A program made the translations under genes and the position numbers. From Flagellimonas sp. 389 (lineage in GTDB: Bacteria > Bacteroidota > Bacteroidia > Flavobacteriales > Flavobacteriaceae), in assembly GCF_018449435.1 (NCBI RefSeq), contig NZ_JAHCMU010000018.1:1-64000 (forward strand): DNA of 64,000 bases. The letters are read 5' to 3'. Positions 1 through 8,283 of the stretch are shown piece after piece. How positions within the stretch are numbered: position 1 is the stretch's first letter; each line of letters starts with the position of its first letter. Below the pieces are notes generated by a model. It searched no databases. It was not told where the DNA came from and saw only the letters and a program-made list of their open reading frames with translations.

Positions 1-2881
1 GCCTGCCCATATGGTCGTATTCAAAATCGTCCGTGGTCACTATGGCGGGGTTTGCACCCTTGGTATGGGTGGTAACGATTTGTTCTGCCTTTCCGGTAAA
101 ATCCAATAGGGTCTCCATAACATCTGTGGTGTTAAGGTAGCTATTTTTGCTGGAAACATATATGGTCCTGCCCTTGGCATCATAGCCCATGACCGTAGTG
201 GTCCAATCATTGGTCTCCAATGTCCTTCTCATCGTTACCGTGGGCAGCCCCTTTACGCTCGTTGCCCTGGCCTGGCCCAAAACGGTAGCAGGCACATTTT
301 GGTTGTCCATATCAGCGGGAGATAGATAACCGTCATAATAGTTTATGGTATAGATCTTGTCTATGTTCGTGTCTGGATAGGCATTGTTGCTGTAGAACAC
401 ATCCACGTTGGGAGAAGACTCATGGCCGGTCGCCCCATCTGTTCGGGATTCATACTGCTCGGCCATGGCGTTGGCCGCTGTTTGGTGGCTGCTCCGGGAG
501 CTGCTGGAGTTCAACAGTCCGGTATAGGCCACCCGCCCAAACGCATCGTATTTGGTAAAGAGCCATTTTCCGCTGGCCTGCAAATTGGCATCACGTGTAA
601 GTACAGGTTGGTCCAATGTGTTGTACACAATCTCCTCTGGGTCCTTGCCCGGCAGCTTTTTCTCCACCAAGCGGTTGCGGTGGTCATATTTGTACTGGTA
701 GCAGAGCTCGTTGAGCTCGGTACCGCTCACCCCATTGGAAGTGTCCACCTTTGGTGGTATCACATAGGTAGGGTTGCCGTAGTCGTCGTAGACGTAGTAA
801 GTGTCGTGGGCCCCTTCTGTGTCTCCCCCAAAGGGGGATAGGTCTGCGTAGGTGCGCTTTAGCACTACATTGCCTTGTTTGTCCGTGAACTCCTCGGTGG
901 TGTGCAGCTTGGAAGCGGTGCCGTCGTGGTTCTCGTCCTTGGTGACCGTTTTGTGGAGTTCGCCTTGGGCGTAATGGCCGTTCTGCACCAAGGTGGGTTC
1001 GTAGACACCCGCCGTATAGTTCGTATTGGCCCTAAAGAAACGTACCTCATTAGTTCCATTGGCATCATAGCCGAACCCGATCTCGTGTCCGTTGCCCATT
1101 TTCCAGACCTCGCCCGGTGCCGCTTGCTTGAGTACCCGGTTCAAGGGAGAAGGCTCGAAGTCTTTTTGGGAATAGGCATTGGTATTGGATATGCTCAAGT
1201 CTGTAAAGTCGGAGGCGTAGCTGTTCTTGTAATACGTCTGGGCAGCCCCAGCCATGCTGTGCCTAAAACTCCCGAATGCCTCATTTTCTTGACGGTACAT
1301 GGGCAACCATTCCCTGTCAACCCTACCGTAGGCATCGTACCCAATATGGGTCACCAAATCCCCTTGTTCCTTTGAGGCCCGTACCGCCACTTGTTGGGTA
1401 GGTCTTCCAAGACCATCGTAATAGATCACACTTTCAATGATGTCCCCCACGGCTGCAACTCCTGTACTGTCGTTCAGTTCTTTTTGGTAGATGCGCGAGG
1501 CAAAACTGTTCTCGTTGCTGAGCTTTGCCAGTAGGTTGGGGCATCCGTTGTCGGTCCCAAACTCCCCAAGACATGCATCGGTATTATTGGCCACGTACCC
1601 CGCTGGTTGTGTACAGGCCATTGTGGTGGAGCCTGCATCCCCAAATCCATCACCATCCACATCCGCGTACCAAGTTAATTGAGGTGTAACGGTCACCTTA
1701 ATGCTGTTTGAGGGCAAGGTCTGACCACAAGAGGTAGCGTTCCTTCGATACCACCGTGAAGAGACCAGGTTCGCTGGAGGGTCGTAGCTTGTCGAGTTCG
1801 CATTGCCAATGTCCGTCCATCCACTGCTCCCGTTGTTGGATTGCTGCCATTGGTACGCATAGCTCCCGTTGCCACCGCTTGCCAGAGCAGTATTGCTCAG
1901 TATATGCGGGTCCTCACCACTACATATCGTTTGTGTGCCACCTATGCTCCCCGCGACCAAGGTTGGCCTTACCGTTATCTTGATGCTACCCGTGTATTTA
2001 GTCTGCCCGCAAGAGATGACCCTTCTACGGTACCATCGGTTGGAGGTAAGCCCGTTGGGTGGATTGTAGATGCTCGCCGTTGCGCCGCCTATATTGCTCC
2101 AGCCACTACTGCCATTGTTGGAATACTGCCATTGGTACACATAGCCGCCCACACCATTGGTGGGCGATGCGGCATTTCCTAGGGTACTGGGATTGCCGCC
2201 ATAACAAATGGTTTGTGTGCCGTTAATGCTTCCTGGAGTCACCGGGGAATTGACCTGTACCTTTACATCGTTGGTATATTTTACAAAACTGCCCGAGGTG
2301 ACTTTTCTACGGTACCATCGTGAAACCGTAAGACCGCCAGGTGGGTTATAGCTCGTGGACGTGGCACCGGAAATGTTGAACCAATTGGTTCCAGTACCTC
2401 CACCTGGAGAGTATTGCCACTGGTAGGCATACCCCCCAGGACCACCAGAGGCCAACGACACGTTGCTCAGGTTGCCAGGATTACCGTTATGGCAAATGGT
2501 CTGGGCTCCAGAAATGGTTCCGGGCGACAGACCCGCCTGAATGGTAACGCTTTTGGTCACATACTGGATATTGCCCAGATTGTCCTGTACAAATGCCGAT
2601 ACCGTTGTGGTGCCCGATGAAATAAAACTGATATCCACTGTGGTATTGGTTGAGGAAATTACATTTCCATATGTATTGCTTATCCCCCATGTCGTACTTG
2701 CTATGGAACTTCCATGGTTTAGTGAATATCTTTGTGTACTACCGTCGATTACTGGAGAGGGTCCAGAAATGGTATATGTATTTCCACCACCACCTCCAGG
2801 ACCGCCAAACTGGGCTTTGGCGGAGAAAGAACAGAATATGATAAAAAAACCAAAAACTATTTTTTTTGTTGATTTGCTCAT
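1..2881 (-). CDS. Giant secreted RHS/YD-type protein with DUF6443 region (partial, C-terminus off the left edge)
   Basis: An uninterrupted frame starts at ATG 2881 and runs off the left edge, giving about 960 residues. A signal peptide (about 1-24, ending AKAQ) is followed by a Gly-rich stretch. Three Ig/PKD-like repeats of about 95 residues come next (roughly 120-400), each with a TIC-G-NP start, a YQWQ-S core and an RWYRR motif. A calcium-loop-like WYADVDGDGFGD and the DUF6443 signature YYDGLGRPTQQ (about 483-493) follow, then YD/RHS-type repeats (YDAYGR, YDDYGNP, YDAFGR). The family consists of secreted cell-surface giants in Bacteroidota whose extreme C-termini are often variable, toxin-like tips; that tip is not in view. 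The gene starts 6 bp after the small secreted gene, so it is the third gene of the operon. It looks richer in G+C than the rest of the window. Family assignment is confident; function is inferred. Confidence 0.85.
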   Translation of the reverse strand, partial: MSKSTKKIVFGFFIIFCSFSAKAQFGGPGGGGGNTYTISGPSPVIDGSTQRYSLNHGSSIASTTWGISNTYGNVISSTNTTVDISFISSGTTTVSAFVQDNLGNIQYVTKSVTIQAGLSPGTISGAQTICHNGNPGNLSNVSLASGGPGGYAYQWQYSPGGGTGTNWFNISGATSTSYNPPGGLTVSRWYRRKVTSGSFVKYTNDVKVQVNSPVTPGSINGTQTICYGGNPSTLGNAASPTNGVGGYVYQWQYSNNGSSGWSNIGGATASIYNPPNGLTSNRWYRRRVISCGQTKYTGSIKITVRPTLVAGSIGGTQTICSGEDPHILSNTALASGGNGSYAYQWQQSNNGSSGWTDIGNANSTSYDPPANLVSSRWYRRNATSCGQTLPSNSIKVTVTPQLTWYADVDGDGFGDAGSTTMACTQPAGYVANNTDACLGEFGTDNGCPNLLAKLSNENSFASRIYQKELNDSTGVAAVGDIIESVIYYDGLGRPTQQVAVRASKEQGDLVTHIGYDAYGRVDREWLPMYRQENEAFGSFRHSMAGAAQTYYKNSYASDFTDLSISNTNAYSQKDFEPSPLNRVLKQAAPGEVWKMGNGHEIGFGYDANGTNEVRFFRANTNYTAGVYEPTLVQNGHYAQGELHKTVTKDENHDGTASKLHTTEEFTDKQGNVVLKRTYADLSPFGGDTEGAHDTYYVYDDYGNPTYVIPPKVDTSNGVSGTELNELCYQYKYDHRNRLVEKKLPGKDPEEIVYNTLDQPVLTRDANLQASGKWLFTKYDAFGRVAYTGLLNSSSSRSSHQTAANAMAEQYESRTDGATGHESSPNVDVFYSNNAYPDTNIDKIYTINYYDGYLSPADMDNQNVPATVLGQARATSVKGLPTVTMRRTLETNDWTTTVMGYDAKGRTIYVSSKNSYLNTTDVMETLLDFTGKAEQIVTTHTKGANPAIVTTDDFEYDHMGR
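1685..2520 (-). repeat. Three tandem in-gene repeats (about 285 bp) encoding Ig/PKD-like modules
   Basis: Within the DUF6443 giant, three consecutive modules share the order TIC-G-NP, YQWQ-S, a Y-PP-L segment and RWYRR. The TIC motifs lie near 2500, 2213 and 1931 and the RWYRR motifs near 2310, 2030 and 1748, a period of about 285 bp (95 residues). Such modules usually act as stalks or adhesive domains on secreted proteins. Copy boundaries are approximate. Confidence 0.75.
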
Positions 2882-2887
2882 AATCTT

Positions 2888-3346
2888 TTAAATTTTGGTG
2901 AAGTATTGGTTCTGTACCAAACTTTTGGATTCCTCTCCTTTTTCGGGTATAGTTATCAATAGTCTGTTTAAGGTAATCTTATAAGTAAAAAGATGCAATG
3001 CACCATCCGAAGTAGTGATAGTCAAGTGATTTTCCTTTGTAGACCATTTTCCTGTTGTCTTGGTTCCATTTCCCAGAACTTGGGAATACATACCATCAGG
3101 AAAAAAAACAATGGTCTTACCAACATAAATGGATTGCATTTTAGTCTTAAAATGTGGATTTGCCTCCAAAATGGTGTTTGCCTCTCTGCTTATCTCTGCA
3201 AAGGAGGATGTACCGTCGAACAGCCAAGAACCAATGATACTATTTGACTCTGTTGTTTGTGACAGTAATGGCCCCAATGCAAAGAAGAGCACGAGAACAC
3301 ACGCATATTTGGTAGAACTGTATTTGGTTAGTCGTATCATTTTCAT
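2888..3346 (-). CDS. Small secreted protein, lipocalin-like fold possible
   Basis: A 152-residue protein starting at ATG 3346. Residues about 1-30 form a signal peptide (hydrophobic core VLVLFFALGPLLSQ). The mature part has an IIGSWLFDG opening followed by alternating beta-strand segments (TIVFFPDGMYSQV, TTGKWSTKENHLTITT), as in small lipocalin-like or META-like secreted domains of Bacteroidota. It sits between the two RHS-type giants with 6-bp gaps on both sides, so it is certainly co-transcribed. It could be a chaperone, adaptor or immunity-like partner for them, but nothing in the sequence proves this. No close family is recognised. Confidence 0.7.
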   Translation of the reverse strand: MKMIRLTKYSSTKYACVLVLFFALGPLLSQTTESNSIIGSWLFDGTSSFAEISREANTILEANPHFKTKMQSIYVGKTIVFFPDGMYSQVLGNGTKTTGKWSTKENHLTITTSDGALHLFTYKITLNRLLITIPEKGEESKSLVQNQYFTKI

Positions 3347-3352
3347 CGCTTT

Positions 3353-6300
3353 TTATTGGTCTTTGTATTGGTATTTGTGTTCCGAGAGCATCTTATCGTT
3401 CCTGTCCTTCACCTTCTCAAGTCTGTTGAAAGCATCATAGAAGTACTTGATAGTATCCGTATTTGGGTTCGTGACCGTTTTTAAACCGATTAAGGGTGCA
3501 TAGCTATATGTAGTGACAATAGCTTTTGGTAAATCTGACCGTAGTCTATTTTCTTGTGCAGAAGTAAGGCCTCCCGTGCCAGTGTCAAAGTCGATACCAA
3601 ATCCACTCAGTGCATCGATTTGCGCCCTGTTGGCGTTTTCCACTTTGGCCACGGGATATTGGTTGTTGTAGCCCCAGATATAACTTATGTTTTGGCCGTT
3701 GGGCCTGGATACCTGAAGAGGGTTTCCATAATCGTCGTAAGCGTGGTAAACGATTCTGTTTTCAAGTGGACCCGAGCCTTTTTGCGCTTTTATATACTCT
3801 GGCAGGTATTGATTGTTGGCATTGGTCCATAGTCTGTAATCTGTTTCCTGTTTCCCGATAAGCTCCGAGGATTGAAACAGGCCATCGTCATTTTTATCTA
3901 GAAAGGTCTCCTGCCTAACGACTTCCGAATACCGGTGGCGGTTTATCAGCTCGGTATCGTTGACATCCGTTCCATAGTACATTTTCGTCATCCGCGCCAA
4001 GCCCTCACTATCACGGGTTTCCGTACTGTTCAATTGGTAATGGTCATCATAGTCATAGAAATAGTCCGTGGTAGTGGTCAGTTCTCTGTCACTGTCAAAG
4101 TAACTTGTGGACACAGATTTGCCCAGGTCCAGAGTGCCCCCGGTGAGATAGTAAGTATCGTAAGTGTAAGCCCCTAAAGCTCCACCAGCACAATCTGGGT
4201 CGTGGGGATTTACAAATTGAATCAATGGGACACGGTACTTTCTTCTGTCGTTGTTTTGATGTCCCGGATTGGAATCACTGTTGCAAAAGGTGGCGTAGCC
4301 TCCAGGATTGAAAATAGGTGGGGGTATCTCTGAGTAGTGTGCAAGGATATCCCCGTAGCGATAGGTGTTCTCTGTCTTCTCCACCAAGGTATAGTTACTA
4401 CCGGAATCTTTTTTGAACACTTCCCTTTTCAACATCTTTCCCCGCAGCCATTCATTGTCCGTGGGAAGCGGATAGGGAAACTCATAGTATTTTCCTGCAT
4501 CAGGTATTACCGAAAACTCATATTCGGTCTTTCCGCTGTTCGCATTGGTGCTCCCGTAGTATTCCGTGACCTTGGAATATCCAACCGAGTTACCTTGGGG
4601 AGCTCCCAAGGGGCTTCCAGGAACAGCCCCATGTGCATCCAGTATGGTAAACTTTCCTACTACATCTTTAATTGAATAGAAGTTGGGCAATCCAAAAATC
4701 CGACCGGTACTTCTCCCAAAAAAATCGAGATACTCGTACTCCTTCGTCTCCAGGTTTCCATAGGCATCGTCCATAAGGATTCGTTTGATCCGTTTGCCCC
4801 CCGCATATCCATAATCCGGAATGGTGATACTATTTTGCTCTTTCCATTCCAAAATGACCACAAAACCTTGATCAGGATTACTTATTGGATCATGTCCCGT
4901 TGGAGTATTTACTATCAAGTCATATTCTCCCGGGGCTATTATATTGTCAAATTCCCCCTCTTGAAAACCATAAGTTCCCATGGTAACCCCATATGAAGGA
5001 CCATAAAACTCTACATAACTCTTTACCGTACCTATAATGTTAGCACCGATATTAACTTTTACAGAATATTTGTAACCATCGTAAATCGAATCTATTGGAA
5101 ATTGTATATGGGACAACTTGGCACCTTCATCGGTCTGACTTGGGTCGCCATTCGGAAAGAGGACTTCCTTAAATTCTACTGGCATTTTGGCATAGTTCTG
5201 CTCATATACAAAGGCGGTACTGCCCTTTGTAGGATAGGTAATCTTCTTCAACATCCCAGCCTCCGACTTGACCAAATCCACCGTCCTGTCAATATTTACG
5301 CTACCATAGTCAAAAAAGGTAAGGTACTGTCCATTGTTTTTTCCATTAAAGTACCCCCAGAGATCTTGGGAGGTAGAAAACCGATTGGGCAGTTGTTCCG
5401 TACTGTATTCAAAAAGATAGGGAGGCAGTTGCTCTTGGTTGGGGGCCGTCTCCTGTATGGACGTCAAGAACAATCTTTTGTCCGCCCTTGGTTCTTCGGC
5501 TTCCAAGAAATCGTGCACGTTGTTGTCCGCAACGCTATTGGTATAGATATAATTCAGTTCATAGGACTTGATGGAGTTGTTCTGCTTGTCGTAAAGACTG
5601 ATTTTGTCCAGCACATGTGAGCCCTGTAGGTCATCTCGTTGGTCGCCTGGTTGGAACACCAGTTTTCCCTTGTTGAAACGTATCTCGGACAATTGAAATT
5701 GGTACATATCAAGCTTCATGGCATAGTGGACAGGGATATTGTTTTCCACCTTATCGTAAGAATGTCTATAGGTCCTGGAGTTTTCCCCAGCGTAATAATA
5801 ACTGATAAGGTCCCCATAACTGGTCTCTATTTCCATCAACTGCCAGGAATTGAAATACTTGTCACCAGAAACACCAAAATCTTGTCTACCACCCATCATA
5901 GGTATACGGCTACTTTCAATGGGGTCGTCATAATTCCGTGCATTTCGCGAACCATCTTTTGATATACCAAAATAGAACTTGTTGCCATGCTTGCCGGTAA
6001 TCACGAAACTTTGTATTCCGTTAAAATTCCCTACGCCTTGATTGATATAGGTAATATCGATGTCGTCGAAGCCCTGTACAAGTACCTTGCCACCGGCCTT
6101 ATCGATGATGAACTTGCCCGCCATCCCGTTCACATTGAAGTGAAAGAGGTCGGGGGTAAAATCGTATTCTGGGTTATTAAGGTAGGTCTCGTGTACTAAA
6201 ACTCTTTTATTGCCATCGGTAAAAAAGTCCATGTCATAGTTATTGTTCAGGTAGCCATATAGGCTCTCATCTATCCCCCCACGGGTCTGTCGGGAAATGG

Positions 6301-6595
6301 AACCTCCATATTGCAAGGCCCATCCCAATCCATATCTCGGGGCTATTTCACCTACTTTCACTCCCCTTGAATGGTAGCTTAGGCTTATGGGTATACTAAT
6401 CCCGTTCTGCTGGATGGTGTGTATGGGAATTGATATGCTCGGTACGCCCGTGTAATGGGAAACGGGTACTTCGGTGAATTTTGCCAGTGCCGTAGCTTCC
6501 GGTGATGGCGGTGTAATTTTAGGGAGGTCTTGTGCGCTACCAATTTGTGTTGATACCAACAAGACCAGGCCAATTGTCAGTTCTTTTATTTTCAT
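3353..6595 (-). CDS. Giant secreted YD-repeat/RHS-type protein, first gene of the operon
   Basis: About 1080 residues from ATG 6595 (MKIKELTIGLVLL). An upstream in-frame TTG at 6634 would only add 13 residues before the signal peptide, so ATG is preferred. It is preceded by an accctaATG context also seen before the amidohydrolase at 41014. After the signal peptide (to about residue 22, GSAQ) comes a region with SIPIHTIQQNG and SLSYHSRGVKVGE, typical of the N-terminal half of Bacteroidota RHS-like giants. YD-type repeats dominate the end (YDDYGNPLQVSRPNGQ, YFYDAFNRLEKVKD). The protein stops soon after the last YD repeat, so it has no toxin tip itself. It probably works with the downstream DUF6443 giant as a two-part surface system (inference). 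Confidence 0.85.
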   Translation of the reverse strand: MKIKELTIGLVLLVSTQIGSAQDLPKITPPSPEATALAKFTEVPVSHYTGVPSISIPIHTIQQNGISIPISLSYHSRGVKVGEIAPRYGLGWALQYGGSISRQTRGGIDESLYGYLNNNYDMDFFTDGNKRVLVHETYLNNPEYDFTPDLFHFNVNGMAGKFIIDKAGGKVLVQGFDDIDITYINQGVGNFNGIQSFVITGKHGNKFYFGISKDGSRNARNYDDPIESSRIPMMGGRQDFGVSGDKYFNSWQLMEIETSYGDLISYYYAGENSRTYRHSYDKVENNIPVHYAMKLDMYQFQLSEIRFNKGKLVFQPGDQRDDLQGSHVLDKISLYDKQNNSIKSYELNYIYTNSVADNNVHDFLEAEEPRADKRLFLTSIQETAPNQEQLPPYLFEYSTEQLPNRFSTSQDLWGYFNGKNNGQYLTFFDYGSVNIDRTVDLVKSEAGMLKKITYPTKGSTAFVYEQNYAKMPVEFKEVLFPNGDPSQTDEGAKLSHIQFPIDSIYDGYKYSVKVNIGANIIGTVKSYVEFYGPSYGVTMGTYGFQEGEFDNIIAPGEYDLIVNTPTGHDPISNPDQGFVVILEWKEQNSITIPDYGYAGGKRIKRILMDDAYGNLETKEYEYLDFFGRSTGRIFGLPNFYSIKDVVGKFTILDAHGAVPGSPLGAPQGNSVGYSKVTEYYGSTNANSGKTEYEFSVIPDAGKYYEFPYPLPTDNEWLRGKMLKREVFKKDSGSNYTLVEKTENTYRYGDILAHYSEIPPPIFNPGGYATFCNSDSNPGHQNNDRRKYRVPLIQFVNPHDPDCAGGALGAYTYDTYYLTGGTLDLGKSVSTSYFDSDRELTTTTDYFYDYDDHYQLNSTETRDSEGLARMTKMYYGTDVNDTELINRHRYSEVVRQETFLDKNDDGLFQSSELIGKQETDYRLWTNANNQYLPEYIKAQKGSGPLENRIVYHAYDDYGNPLQVSRPNGQNISYIWGYNNQYPVAKVENANRAQIDALSGFGIDFDTGTGGLTSAQENRLRSDLPKAIVTTYSYAPLIGLKTVTNPNTDTIKYFYDAFNRLEKVKDRNDKMLSEHKYQYKDQ

Positions 6596-7150
6596 TAGGG
6601 TTTGGGTTTTGTGACAAAACATCAAGGTATTCAAGCTTTTAGCTGTATTTAGAACTCTTTATTCCATATGTGTTTCTACTCATTCTTAAAGTTGTAGCCA
6701 AATTGTGCTATTGCTAAAAGAGCATAGATCAACTATCCATACTCTAAAATAAAGTTCGTTACCAAAACCATGCATATCAATCTTCTTTTGAATGACACAA
6801 CATGTTTTTTACTTAAAAGAAGGGGTTACAAAAAATGATGAAATTTAAAAAAAAGATTTTTTTTCATGTTAGGTTCTTAAGATTAAAAATGATTGTTCGA
6901 TTACCAGAAAAGTAAACAAATTATAGTAGTTATTTTATTACAAAAATCATTTTAAATTCCATCTTTTTATACTTCAAGCTAATATAAAAGGCTAACAATA
7001 TGGTAAACAATCTGTTAATGAGGTATTTGTGTTTTTTCAATAACCTTACAAACCAGTAAATATTAACTATTATTTAATACTTTGGAATTGGTCAAAACTT
7101 TGAACATTGCGATACGAAAAAAGTTGTGTTTTAAATAATAGACTATTAGT
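6596..7150. other. 555-bp AT-rich intergenic region upstream of the RHS operon
   Basis: There is no convincing coding sequence on either strand. The stretch is strongly A/T-rich with long A and T runs (for example around 6840-6870). It must contain the promoter for the minus-strand RHS operon, but I found no clear TAnnTTTG element in the first 150 bp upstream of 6595. The far end borders the IS1-derived segment. Confidence 0.5.
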
Positions 7151-7189
7151 TCGCTTTTAATGGAAACTTCTCCTTCTGCTTAAAAGCGA
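7151..7189. repeat. Perfect 10-bp inverted repeat (19-nt loop)
   Basis: TCGCTTTTAA at 7151-7160 is the exact reverse complement of TTAAAAGCGA at 7180-7189. The ATG of a possible 45-codon plus-strand frame follows 1 bp later. No T-tract follows on either strand, so it does not look like an ordinary terminator. It may mark one side of the IS1-derived segment. Confidence 0.5.
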
Positions 7190-7190
7190 T

Positions 7191-7328
7191 ATGAGAATGT
7201 ACGGCCTATTTAAAAATTTGGAGACCACTAACATACAGGAAGCCCTAATAATAATGAAGGAACTGGATTTTAGAGCACTCGGAAAAACCATACCAAATGT
7301 TTATCCCCAAAAATATATTCTTAAATGA
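7191..7328 (+). pseudogene. Possible 45-residue coding remnant next to the transposase gene
   Basis: A plus-strand frame of 45 codons (begins MRMYGLFKN, ends VYPQKYILK) overlaps the 3' end of the transposase gene by 28 bp on the opposite strand. Its composition is protein-like, but it matches nothing I recognise. It could be the 5' end of a host gene cut by the IS, or chance. Confidence is low. Confidence 0.25.
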
Positions 7329-7963
7329 GCTTCCAGATATTGCTGTTTTTTTGAGAAACAGATCGTTCTCCTAGCAAGTCGCTTGATATGTGTTCTTAGG
7401 GTCAGGTTCTTTCGCTCAATTGTATTGGTACAATATCGAAAGACCTTATGAATCGCTTTGGGGATCAAACTGGGATAAATATTCAACCGGTCTGTATAAA
7501 TACACTTTGGGCCCGATAGCAAAAGTTTGTTGATCAGAGGCTTTATATTGACCTTGGTCTTTCTACCTACGAAGAAGTCGATGGTTCTCCCGGTATTTTG
7601 TTCGATTGCATAAGTGATCCATGCTACATTTTCCTTGTTGCCTACAAAACTCCAAAGTTCGTCGACCTCAAACTTAACGCCCAATTTATGAAAAGGTGGA
7701 GGTTGTATCTGTTTCCCCAGCTTCAATATCCTTGATAGAACGGTATTCTTGGAGATATCCAGTATTCTTGAAATGCTTCTAATGCCACAGCCTTCTTTTA
7801 GAAGAACGATGATTGAGTTATCGGTGTCAAAAGCACAAGCTTTATAACAGTACTCCAATTGAAACCGTTTGTTGCACGATTTGCACTTGTACCGCTGTTT
7901 ACTGTTTTGAAAGCCACTTTTTACCACAGGCCCGTTACATTTGGGACAGCTTATTGCATCCAT
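7301..7963 (-). CDS. IS1-family transposase
   Basis: A 220-residue single-frame transposase. The N-terminus has a zinc-ribbon (CPKCNGP at 6-12, CKSCNKR at about 27-33), as in InsA. A helix-turn-helix region follows (GCGIRSISRILDISKNT). The DDE domain starts with VDELWSFVG (about 100) and continues with YTDRLNIYPSLIP and the very conserved NTIERKNLTLRTHIKRL and RRTICFSK blocks, ending in YFWG. Both length and ending match full-length Bacteroidota IS1 transposases, so the enzyme may be intact. No programmed frameshift is needed. It lies between the RHS operon and the M1 peptidase gene. Confidence 0.92.
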   Translation of the reverse strand: MDAISCPKCNGPVVKSGFQNSKQRYKCKSCNKRFQLEYCYKACAFDTDNSIIVLLKEGCGIRSISRILDISKNTVLSRILKLGKQIQPPPFHKLGVKFEVDELWSFVGNKENVAWITYAIEQNTGRTIDFFVGRKTKVNIKPLINKLLLSGPKCIYTDRLNIYPSLIPKAIHKVFRYCTNTIERKNLTLRTHIKRLARRTICFSKKQQYLEAHLRIYFWG

Positions 7964-7964
7964 A

Positions 7965-8135
7965 TCCTAATTTGATACACAATACTATGAAAAAGCTTAA
8001 TTTTAGGCCGTTCTTGAAACGATGACCTGCATCAAGGTATCTATTAATGGCAAGAAACAATTAAAAAAAATTAGATAAAATACTATAAATCAAAAATATA
8101 TATCATGGCTTTTGACCATGTCCTATTTTGATACA
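7965..8135. repeat. Duplicated IS1-end-like sequence (direct repeat)
   Basis: The 15-mers at 7965-7979 and 8121-8135 differ at one position (TCCTA followed by A or T, then TTTGATACA). They lie 156 bp apart in the same orientation. One is attached to the transposase start; the other ends in a GGT-type terminus on the minus strand. This suggests a second, decayed copy of an IS1 end. The surrounding 7964-8283 stretch holds no gene. Confidence 0.5.
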
Positions 8136-8283
8136 TTACCAGCATCCAGTGTGGAAAGCGGTACTTGAACAAAAGATAAATCATTTAAATAATTCAATAT
8201 CGTTTTGGCCCCGGCTTCAATTTGAACCCCATTTCCAGAGCCTAGCCACTGGGGAAAATAAATTTTCATCGAACCTCCATTTT

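Larger units (their letters stand above)
7301..8140 (-). mobile_element. IS1-family element, boundaries partly resolved
   Basis: The transposase gene defines the element. On the minus strand, 8140 downwards begins GGTAATGTATCAAAATAGGA, which has the GGT-start expected of an IS1 terminal repeat. A near-copy, TCCTAATTTGATACA (plus strand 7965-7979; 14 of 15 identical to 8121-8135), sits immediately upstream of the transposase start codon. So either of two related ends could be the real one. The end beyond 7301 was not identified, and no target duplication could be assigned. Confidence 0.5.

Noticed and set aside
422..1375. Long plus-strand frames opposite the DUF6443 giant
   Set aside because: They lie fully antisense to a clearly conserved coding frame and their translations show no domain.
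5102..5962. Plus-strand frames of 172 and 107 codons inside the first RHS giant
   Set aside because: Antisense to YD-type coding sequence; low-complexity valine/isoleucine-rich translations typical of shadow frames.
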